Shown piece by piece: positions 1-6,362 of a DNA stretch of 64,000 nt; position 1 is the first letter of the stretch; every line of letters begins with the position of its first letter. Under the pieces are notes generated by a model, which ran no database searches, was not told the origin of the DNA, and saw only the letters and a program-made list of their open reading frames with translations. Location of the stretch: NCBI GenBank assembly GCA_041687675.1, contig JAWLBM010000026.1:1-64000 (forward strand), read 5' to 3'. The DNA is from JAWLBM01 sp041687675. GTDB taxonomy: Bacteria; Pseudomonadota; Alphaproteobacteria; Rhizobiales; Pleomorphomonadaceae. Position numbers and translations under genes: made by a program.

Positions 1-60
1 AGGAAGCTCCTGACCATGCTCAACGCCATCCTCAGAGACCAGAAAACCTTCGCAGCCTGA
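1..60 (+). mobile_element. IS110-family transposase, C-terminal end (partial)
   Basis: The first 57 bases read as 19 codons in frame 1, ending in TGA at 58-60. The peptide RKLLTMLNAILRDQKTFAA looks like the tail that follows the C-terminal domain of IS110/IS116/IS902 transposases, where a conserved RKLL-x-x-LNA-x-x-RD segment closes the protein. The rest of the element lies outside the window, so completeness cannot be judged. A REP-like palindrome begins 17 bases downstream. Identification rests on a short peptide, so confidence is moderate. Confidence 0.65.
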
Positions 61-76
61 CCCAGCAGACACAGTT

Positions 77-98
77 GCCGGCTTTCGCCGGGATGACG
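77..98. repeat. REP-like palindrome next to the IS110 end
   Basis: GCCGGCTTTCGCCGGGATGA matches, with a few changes, the REP-like unit found five times at 18271-18631 (core ATTCCGGC-GAAA-GCCGGAAT). Here it reads in the inverted orientation and the stem is slightly degraded. It lies 17 bases past the transposase stop codon and about 95 bases before the next gene. Confidence 0.6.
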
Positions 99-191
99 GT
101 ATGCGGTGGGGTGACGGTCTGCGCCGTGGCTGTTGAATTCGCCGGCGCCAGGTGACAAGGGAGCTACGGAGCCCGTTTTCCGGAGAAACCG

Positions 192-929
192 ATGTCGTCC
201 GTCCCCGTCCGCATCGCCATGTGGTCCGGCCCGCGCAACGTCTCGACGGCGATGATGCGGGCGTTCGGGAACCGGGCCGACACGGCGGTGTGGGACGAGC
301 CCTACTACGCGGCCTTCCTGGCCGCATCCGGGCTCGACCATCCGATGCGGGAGGAGATCCTGGCGGCGGGGGAGACGGACCCGGGCAGGGTGGCGGCGGC
401 GGTGCTGGGGCCGGTGCCGGGCGGCAAGCCGGTGTTCTACCAGAAGCACATGACCCACCACATGCTGCCCGCCTTCGATCTCTCCTGGATCGCCGGCGTG
501 GAGAACGCCTTCCTGATCCGCCGGCCGGAAAGCGTGCTCGCCTCCTATGTCAGGAAGCGCGAGGCGGTGACGCTCGCCGACGTCGGCTTCCTGCAGCAGG
601 CGGAGATCTTCGAGCGGGTGGCCGACCGGCTCGGCCATGCGCCGCCGGTGGTCGAGGGCCGCGACGTGCTGGCCGACCCTGAGGGCACTCTCTCGCGGCT
701 CTGCGGGCGCCTCGGCATCGCCTTCGACCGGGCGATGCTCGCCTGGCCGGCGGGGCGGCGGGCGAGCGACGGCGTCTGGGCGCCGCACTGGTACCAGGCG
801 GTGGAGGCCTCGACGGGGTTCGGCCCGCCGCGCGCGGAGGTGGATCTCTCCGACCTGCCGGATGCCCTCGCCCGCATCGCCGACGCGGCGATGCCGGCCT
901 ATGAGAGGCTGGCCGCGTTCAGGATCTGA
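192..929 (+). CDS. Sulfotransferase-like P-loop protein
   Basis: A 245-residue cytoplasmic protein with no signal peptide. Near the N-terminus it has SGPRNVSTAMM (residues about 12-22), the position of the PAPS 5'-phosphosulfate-binding loop of the sulfotransferase fold. A conserved FLIRRPESVLASY segment in the middle resembles the 3'-phosphate-binding region (RxP...SY). ATG at 192 is preceded by GGAG at good spacing. The family is common in Proteobacteria but substrates are mostly unknown, so sulfuryl transfer is inferred from fold only. It converges on fliJ and shows no operon partners. Confidence 0.75.
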   Translation: MSSVPVRIAMWSGPRNVSTAMMRAFGNRADTAVWDEPYYAAFLAASGLDHPMREEILAAGETDPGRVAAAVLGPVPGGKPVFYQKHMTHHMLPAFDLSWIAGVENAFLIRRPESVLASYVRKREAVTLADVGFLQQAEIFERVADRLGHAPPVVEGRDVLADPEGTLSRLCGRLGIAFDRAMLAWPAGRRASDGVWAPHWYQAVEASTGFGPPRAEVDLSDLPDALARIADAAMPAYERLAAFRI

Positions 930-1024
930 CCGGCCAGGGGTCGTCCCCGGCGTCGAGTTGCTTGAAGGTCATCGTCATGCCGGGGCCGTGCGAAGTCCCG
1001 GCTCGGCGGCCCGGGCCGCCCGGC

Positions 1025-1438
1025 TCAGGCGAGGCGGAACTGCAGGCGGCCGGCGATCTCGTCCATGGCGTCCTGCTCGGCGGCGTCGCCGGCGATGCGG
1101 TCGCGGGCCTGGTCGCGCTCCTCGATGAGCTCGATCTTCTTCATGTCCTCCACCGCCTCGGCGAGGGCGGCGCGGGCGGCGTCCAGCTGGACCCGCAGGT
1201 CGTCGGCGGAGACCTTGAGGTTGTCGCGGCGCTGCATGGCCGCCTTGGCGAAGGTCGGGTAGGCGAAGTGGTTGACGTCGGAGATGCCGCTCCGCTTCTG
1301 CTCGGCGAGGATCTGCTCGTCCAGCTCGGCGGCCATCCGCTCGAACTCCGCGATCATCATCTCGATCTGCGCCACCTGACGGCGCTTCTCGTCCACCTGG
1401 AAGCGCTTCAGTCGGATGAGGCTGTTCCGGGTCTTCAT
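1025..1438 (-). CDS. fliJ: Flagellar export protein FliJ
   Basis: A 137-residue, highly charged, almost entirely helical coiled-coil protein of FliJ length. The N-terminal segment MKTRNSLIRLKRFQVDEKRR is typical of alphaproteobacterial FliJ. FliJ is the soluble stalk-like component of the flagellar type III export ATPase complex and works with FliI and FliH. In many Hyphomicrobiales fliJ sits directly beside fliI; here fliI is 12 kb away (13547-14899). It lies on the same strand as icd with about 200 bases between them, so co-transcription with icd is uncertain. Sequence identity is weak across this family; the call rests on length, coiled coil and N-terminus. Confidence 0.75.
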   Translation of the reverse strand: MKTRNSLIRLKRFQVDEKRRQVAQIEMMIAEFERMAAELDEQILAEQKRSGISDVNHFAYPTFAKAAMQRRDNLKVSADDLRVQLDAARAALAEAVEDMKKIELIEERDQARDRIAGDAAEQDAMDEIAGRLQFRLA

Positions 1439-1612
1439 GGTCCGCTACTCCCCAGCTGGGCCCGACCATAGCCCGGGACTGCTTTCCAAAAGGTTGGCGA
1501 GGAGCCGGCAGGTCTCGCCCGTCCGGGCGCGGTGCCGCGCGCCCTGCGCGGCCCGCCTCGAATGGATCAAAGGCGGCAACGGCCCGGTCACCTGCGGGCC
1601 GGAGCCGCTGCG

Positions 1613-1637
1613 TCCGGACCGGCCGGGCCGGTCCGGA
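1613..1637 (-). terminator. Strong hairpin just downstream of icd
   Basis: A perfect 10-bp inverted repeat, TCCGGACCGG and CCGGTCCGGA, with a 5-base loop starts 8 bases beyond the icd stop codon. No T-tract follows on the minus strand, so it may act as a 3'-end stabiliser or a weak terminator rather than a classic intrinsic terminator. Confidence 0.5.
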
Positions 1638-1644
1638 GCGGGCT

Positions 1645-2856
1645 TCAGCCCATGGCCTTCTGCAGGTTCTCGTCGATCTTGTCGAGGAAGCCGGTGGTCG
1701 ACAGCCAGGACTGGTCGGCGCCGACCAGCAGCGCCAGGTCCTTGGTCATGTGGCCCGCCTCGACGGTGTCGATGCAGACCTTCTCCAGCGTCGCCGCGAA
1801 GCGGGCGAGCTCGGCGTTGTCGTCGAGCTTGGCGCGGTGGGCGAGGCCGCGGGTCCAGGCGAATATGGAGGCGATCGAGTTGGTCGAGGTCTCCTTGCCC
1901 TGCTGGTGCATGCGGTAGTGGCGGGTGACGGTCCCGTGCGCCGCCTCGGCCTCCACGGTCTTGCCGTCCGGGGTCATCAGCACCGAGGTCATCAGGCCGA
2001 GCGAGCCGAAGCCCTGCGCCACGGTGTCCGACTGCACGTCGCCGTCGTAGTTCTTGCAGGCCCAGACATAGCCGCCGGACCACTTCAGCGCCGAGGCGAC
2101 CATGTCGTCGATCAGGCGGTGCTCGTAGGTGATCTTCGCCTCTTCGAACTTCTGCTTGAACTCGGCCTCGTAGACCTCCTGGAAGAGGTCCTTGAAGCGG
2201 CCGTCGTAGGCCTTGAGGATGGTGTTCTTGGTCGACAGGTACACCGGGTAGCCGCGCATCAGGCCATAGTTCAATGAGGCGCGGGCGAACTCGCGGATCG
2301 ACTCGTCGATGTTGTACATCGCCATCGCGACGCCGCCGCCGGGGAAGTCGTAGACGTCGTGCTCGATCACCTTGCCGTCCTCGCCGACGAACCTGATCGA
2401 GAGCTTGCCCTTGCCCGGCACCCGGAAGTCGGTGGCGCGGTACTGGTCGCCGAAGGCATGGCGGCCGATGATGATCGGCTTGGTCCAGCCCGGCACGAGG
2501 CGCGGCACGTTGCGGCAGATGATCGGCTCGCGGAAGATGACGCCTCCGAGAATGTTGCGGATCGTGCCGTTCGGCGACTTCCACATCTTCTTCAACTTGA
2601 ATTCCTCGACGCGGGCCTCGTCCGGCGTGATGGTGGCGCACTTGACGCCGACGCCGTAGGTCCTGATCGCCTCGGCCGCCTCGACGGTCACCTTGTCGTC
2701 GGTCGCGTCGCGGTGCTCCATGCCGAGGTCGTAGTACTTGAGGTCTATGTCGAGGTAGGGGTGGATCAGCTTGTCCTTGATGTACTGCCAGATGATGCGC
2801 GTCATCTCGTCGCCGTCGAGTTCGACGACCGGGTTGGCGACCTTGATCTTGGACAT
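1645..2856 (-). CDS. icd: NADP-dependent isocitrate dehydrogenase
   Basis: A 403-residue dimeric-type IDH of the eukaryote-like class found in alphaproteobacteria, beginning MSKIKVANPVVELDGDEMTR. It decarboxylates isocitrate to 2-oxoglutarate in the TCA cycle, making NADPH. The substrate loop SPNGTIRN and the metal-binding carboxylate region (IDDMVAS, KNYDGDV) are present, and length is normal. The start is taken at 2856 because it matches the family N-terminus. The ATG directly before it (2859) is an equally usable codon, with GAGGAA 5-8 bases upstream. It is likely monocistronic, with a hairpin immediately after the stop codon. Confidence 0.97.
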   Translation of the reverse strand: MSKIKVANPVVELDGDEMTRIIWQYIKDKLIHPYLDIDLKYYDLGMEHRDATDDKVTVEAAEAIRTYGVGVKCATITPDEARVEEFKLKKMWKSPNGTIRNILGGVIFREPIICRNVPRLVPGWTKPIIIGRHAFGDQYRATDFRVPGKGKLSIRFVGEDGKVIEHDVYDFPGGGVAMAMYNIDESIREFARASLNYGLMRGYPVYLSTKNTILKAYDGRFKDLFQEVYEAEFKQKFEEAKITYEHRLIDDMVASALKWSGGYVWACKNYDGDVQSDTVAQGFGSLGLMTSVLMTPDGKTVEAEAAHGTVTRHYRMHQQGKETSTNSIASIFAWTRGLAHRAKLDDNAELARFAATLEKVCIDTVEAGHMTKDLALLVGADQSWLSTTGFLDKIDENLQKAMG

Positions 2857-3122
2857 CATGCTGATTCCTCGCGAATAGAGGGTCTGTCGGCGCCCGGTGG
2901 GCAAGCGGCCCGCCGGGGATGGGCGCCGTTTAGCACGGCGGGCCCGGTTAGGACAGTCGGCGGAAGGATGTAGACGGCCGCGATTTCCGTTGACGCAAAC
3001 GTCAGGCTGCGGCGCCTCGCGGGCCGTGCCCGACGCGGCGGCGCCCCTCGACATCGCGGCCGCCGCGCCCTACCAGAGGGCCGACGGCCGCCGCCGGCCC
3101 CGAGATCCCGGAGTATCCGCCC

Positions 3123-3932
3123 GTGACCGCCTTGTCGCCCGCCATCATCCTCGTCGAGCCGCAGATGGGCGAGAACATCGGCGCCGCCGCACGCGCGATG
3201 GCCAACTTCGGCCTCACCGACCTCAGGATCGTCAACCCGCGCGACGGCTGGCCGAACGACAAGGCCGTCGCCTCGGCGAGCCGGGCGAGCCACGTGATCG
3301 AAGCGGCGCGGGTCTTTGCCACCACCGAGGCGGCGGTCGCCGACCTCTCCTTCGTCTACGCCACCACCGCGCGCGACCGCGACCTCACCAAGGAGGTGCG
3401 CGGCCCGGTCCACGCCGCCCGGCACTTGCGCGCTCTGGAGCGGCAGGGCGTCGCGGCCGGCCTTCTCTTCGGTCGCGAGCGCTGGGGGCTCAACAACGAC
3501 GAGATCGCGCTCGCCGACGAGATCCTGACGCTGCCGGTGGTGCCCGAGTTCGCCTCGCTCAACATCGCCCAGGCGGTGATCGTGATCGCCTACGAATGGC
3601 GCAAGCAGGGCTTCGAGGGCGACGACGCGGCGATCCCCTTCGCCATGCCCGAGCGTTCGCCGCCGGCGACCAAGGAGGAGCTCGTCCACCTTTTCGAGCA
3701 CCTCGAGGGCGCGCTCGAGGAGCGCAACTTCTTCCGGCCGGCGGAGAAGAAGGAGTCGATGGTCCGCAACCTCCGCGCCATCTTCCAGCGGGTGCAGCTG
3801 ACCGCCCAGGAGGTGCGCACGCTGCGCGGCGTGACCGCCACGCTCGCGGGCCGCAGGACCCGGCCGACCCGGGCCACGGGCCGCCGGGGGGGCGGCGCCG
3901 TCGCCGGCGCCCCGACCGCGGCCGAAGACTGA
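3123..3932 (+). CDS. trmJ: tRNA (cytidine/uridine-2'-O-)-methyltransferase TrmJ
   Basis: A 269-residue SPOUT-superfamily RNA methyltransferase. The N-terminal ILVEPQMGENIGAAARAMAN is the RNA-binding/catalytic start of the TrmH/TrmJ family. The C-terminal knot motifs are FGRERWGLNNDEI and LNIAQAVIVIAYEW, which form the SAM pocket. TrmJ 2'-O-methylates position 32 of tRNA anticodon loops. It has a GTG start at 3123 and is followed after 6 bases by murI on the same strand, so the two probably form an operon. The C-terminal tail is low-complexity and rich in Arg and Gly. Confidence 0.9.
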   Translation: MTALSPAIILVEPQMGENIGAAARAMANFGLTDLRIVNPRDGWPNDKAVASASRASHVIEAARVFATTEAAVADLSFVYATTARDRDLTKEVRGPVHAARHLRALERQGVAAGLLFGRERWGLNNDEIALADEILTLPVVPEFASLNIAQAVIVIAYEWRKQGFEGDDAAIPFAMPERSPPATKEELVHLFEHLEGALEERNFFRPAEKKESMVRNLRAIFQRVQLTAQEVRTLRGVTATLAGRRTRPTRATGRRGGGAVAGAPTAAED

Positions 3933-3938
3933 CCGGCC

Positions 3939-4712
3939 GTGCGCCTCGTCGTCTTCGACAGCGGCGTCGGCGGCCTCTCCGTCGCGCGGGAGATCGCGGC
4001 GGCGCTGCCGACGGCGGCGATCACATACCTCGCCGACACGGCGGTGTTCCCCTACGGCGGCCTCGAGGCCGGCGCGCTGGTGGCGCGCGTCACCGCCCTG
4101 ATGGACGCGCTGGTGCCGGCGGAGGATCCGGCCGCGGTGGTGATCGCCTGCAACACGGCGTCGACCCTGGTGCTGCCGCCGCTTCGCGCCCGCCTCTCCG
4201 TTCCCGTGGTCGGCACCGTCCCGGCGGTGAAGCCGGCGGCCGAGACGAGCCGCACCCGCCTCGTCTCCGTGCTGGCGACCCCGGCGACCGTCCGCCGCGA
4301 CTACACCCGCGACCTCGTCGCCGAGCACGGCCGGGACTGCCGCTTCACCCTGGTCGGCGCGCCGGGGCTCGCCTCCCTGGTGGAGCGGACCTTCGCCGGC
4401 GAGGAGATCCCGGACGCGGCCTTCGCGGCCGAGATCGCGCCCTGCTTCGTCGAGGAGGGGCGCCTTCGCACCGACACCGTGGTGCTCGCCTGCACCCACT
4501 ATCCCCTCGCCCTCGACCGCCTTGAGCGCGTCGCGCCCTGGCCGGTGCGCTTCATCGACCCCGCCCCGGCGATCGCCCGCCGGGTCGTGGCGGTGACCGG
4601 CGGCGCGCCGGACCGGCCCGGCGGCAACCGCTTCCTCGCCACCGGCCCGGTCCCCTCCCCGGCCATCCTCGCCCGCTTCGGCTTCCCGCCGGCCGAGCCC
4701 TTCGCCCTTTAG
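3939..4712 (+). CDS. murI: Glutamate racemase
   Basis: A 257-residue enzyme of the Asp/Glu racemase family that converts L- to D-glutamate for peptidoglycan. Both catalytic cysteines are visible, in VIACNTAS (N-terminal half) and LACTHYPL (C-terminal half), with FDSGVGGLS at the N-terminus. The gene has a GTG start and lies 6 bases after trmJ. Length is normal. Confidence 0.95.
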   Translation: MRLVVFDSGVGGLSVAREIAAALPTAAITYLADTAVFPYGGLEAGALVARVTALMDALVPAEDPAAVVIACNTASTLVLPPLRARLSVPVVGTVPAVKPAAETSRTRLVSVLATPATVRRDYTRDLVAEHGRDCRFTLVGAPGLASLVERTFAGEEIPDAAFAAEIAPCFVEEGRLRTDTVVLACTHYPLALDRLERVAPWPVRFIDPAPAIARRVVAVTGGAPDRPGGNRFLATGPVPSPAILARFGFPPAEPFAL

Positions 4713-4745
4713 GCCCGGCGCGCGGCGTAGGTCCGCGCCTCTCCA

Positions 4746-4774
4746 TTGACAGCGGCGGGGATGTCGACTAGACG
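4746..4774 (+). promoter_or_regulatory. Sigma-70-type promoter of rpsD
   Basis: A perfect -35 TTGACA (4746-4751), a 17-base spacer and a -10 TAGACG (4769-4774) stand about 190 bases upstream of the rpsD start codon. This is the clearest housekeeping promoter in the window. Transcription should start near 4781, giving a leader of about 180 bases. Confidence 0.75.
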
Positions 4775-4781
4775 AACCGCA

Positions 4782-4815
4782 ACGCGCGGGTTCCGGGCAA
4801 TCGGGGCCCGCGCGT
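4782..4815 (+). promoter_or_regulatory. Leader hairpin at the 5' end of the rpsD mRNA
   Basis: ACGCGCGGG (4782-4790) and CCCGCGCGT (4807-4815) form a perfect 9-bp stem with a 16-base loop, right at the predicted transcription start. It could stabilise the mRNA or serve in autogenous control by S4. No known S4 leader motif is recognised. Confidence 0.45.
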
Positions 4816-4960
4816 CCGTTCACGCACCCGTGGCGCGGAGGCCGAGCGCGGCATCCGGGCCTGTCGGTCCGCGGGGGACCCGGCGACCAGCCGGCGGAAC
4901 CCGGGGACAGAGGAGGGCGCGTGTCCTGAACGCGAACACGAAGAAAAGCGGGATACGCGA

Positions 4961-5578
4961 ATGTCCAAGCGCCATAGCGCCAAGTACAAGCTCGACCGCC
5001 GGCTCGGCGAGAACCTCTGGGGCCGCCCCAAGAGCCCGGTCAACAAGCGCGAATACGGCCCCGGCCAGCACGGCCAGCGCCGCAAGGGCAAGCTCAGCGA
5101 CTTCGGTCAGCAGCTGCGCGCCAAGCAGAAGCTCAAGGGCTACTACGGAGACATCTCCGAGAAGCAGTTCTACGGCATCTACCAGGAGGCCTCGCGCCTT
5201 CGCGGCGACACCTCGCAGTCCCTGATCGGCCTGCTCGAGAGCCGCCTCGACGCCGTCGTCTTCCGGGCGAAGTTCGTGCCGACGCCCTTCGCGGCGCGCC
5301 AGTTCATCAACCACGGCCATGTCCTGGTCAACGGCCGCCGGGTCAACATCCCGAGCTACCGCTGCAAGCCGGGCGACGTGATCGAGGTCCGCCAGAAGTC
5401 CAAGGAGATGGTGCTGGTGCTCGAGTCCGTCGGCCTCGCCGAGCGCGACGTGCCGGAGTACATCCAGGCCGACCACGGCAAGATGACCGCCACCTTCGTG
5501 CGCGTGCCGGAACTCGGCGAGGTCCCCTACGCCGTGCGCATGGAGCCGAACCTGGTCGTCGAGTTCTACTCGCGCTGA
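4961..5578 (+). CDS. rpsD: 30S ribosomal protein S4
   Basis: A 205-residue primary rRNA-binding protein of the small subunit that nucleates 16S assembly. It starts MSKRHSAKYKLDRRLGENLW; the S4 RNA-binding domain (residues about 94-155) contains RLDAVVFRAKFVPT and HVLVNGRRVNIPSY. It is the long alphaproteobacterial form without the N-terminal zinc cysteines. The gene stands alone, outside any ribosomal operon, with its own promoter, a long leader and a strong terminator. Confidence 0.98.
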   Translation: MSKRHSAKYKLDRRLGENLWGRPKSPVNKREYGPGQHGQRRKGKLSDFGQQLRAKQKLKGYYGDISEKQFYGIYQEASRLRGDTSQSLIGLLESRLDAVVFRAKFVPTPFAARQFINHGHVLVNGRRVNIPSYRCKPGDVIEVRQKSKEMVLVLESVGLAERDVPEYIQADHGKMTATFVRVPELGEVPYAVRMEPNLVVEFYSR

Positions 5579-5621
5579 CGCCTACGCCGGCCGGAGCCTC
5601 CGGCCGACGGGAAGATACGAA

Positions 5622-5653
5622 GGGCCGCCGGAGGGATCCGGCGGCCCTTTTTT
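5622..5653 (+). terminator. Intrinsic terminator of rpsD
   Basis: A perfect 10-bp GC-rich stem (GGGCCGCCGG and CCGGCGGCCC, 6-base loop) is followed directly by six T residues, 43 bases after the rpsD stop. Confidence 0.93.
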
Positions 5654-5762
5654 GCGCGCGGGCGGCCGGACACGGAACCGCGGGGCATTGGGGGATCCCT
5701 GCCCCTTCGGCGGGCGCCAGGCCGTGGTGCGAACGGGGAGCGGAACGGGGGGGCCGGAAGTC

Positions 5763-5946
5763 GGAAGGGGCCCACCGATGCCTCGGTGGACCCCTTCCTG
5801 TTCCTTCCTTGGCCGGCAGAGGGGTGGGGGCGTTTCTCCACCGGTTGCCGGAAGGCCTTCCTGTCACTTGGACCGGAAGGATTTCTTCGTTCCGCTCCAT
5901 CAACCCGCCCTGGTGCCCGGCGGTTCCGTGGGCGGATCGTTTTTTT
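5763..5946. repeat. Tandem noncoding module, copy 1
   Basis: Gene-free DNA. The module opens with a long hairpin (5763-5798: GGAAGGGG-c-CCACCGA, loop TGCC, TCGGTGG-a-CCCCTTCC). The box TTCCTTCCTTGGCCGG (5801-5816) follows, then a stretch reaching GGAAGGCCTTCC near 5861, then GGTTCCGTGGGC (5922-5933) and a run of seven T (5940-5946). The same elements recur in the same order in copy 2, about 222 bases downstream. Strand and function are unknown. Confidence 0.6.
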
Positions 5947-5993
5947 GCTCCCGGCCGGCGCTGCCGCCGGCAATGGCGTCCGGAGCGTGAAGA

Positions 5994-6188
5994 GGCCCGC
6001 CGGGTTTCGGCGGGCCCCTCCTTCCTTCCTTGGCCGGAGAAGGGGTGGGGGCGCTTTCTCCACCGGCTTCCGGAAGGCCTTCCCGAAGCAAGTTCGGGAG
6101 GATCTCCTTGAGTTCCGAGCCGATAACCACCGACGGGACGCCCCGGTTCCGCGGGCCGGAGAAAAAATGCGGCCGCGCCACTTTTTTT
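5994..6188. repeat. Tandem noncoding module, copy 2
   Basis: Second copy of the preceding module. It has a hairpin GGCCCGCCG/CGGCGGGCC (5994-6016), the identical box TTCCTTCCTTGGCCGG (6022-6037), a shared stretch ending GGAAGGCCTTCC near 6083, GGTTCCGCGGGC (6145-6156) and seven T at 6182-6188. About 55 of 61 bases match over 6022-6083 versus 5801-5861. The rest of the gene-free interval (6189-6362) contains only a 14-bp direct repeat (6333-6346 and 6356-6369) that runs into the cckA stop. Confidence 0.6.
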
Positions 6189-6362
6189 CGGGCACGGACC
6201 GGTAGCGGTCGTTTTCGGGGGGAAAAGGCGGCGGCGCGGCGACGGCGGAAAGCCGGGTCCGGGTCGCCTCGGGCGCCGGGGCAAGGATCCCCCATGTGTG
6301 GGACGGCAAGCAGCCGCCCGCAGCGCCGCAGCGAGGCCGTCAGCCGGTCGAGCCGGAGGCCG

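Noticed and set aside
2856..4823. Long minus-strand frame over trmJ and murI
   Set aside because: Antisense to two well-defined enzymes and composed of Arg/Gly/Ala-rich sequence without motifs.
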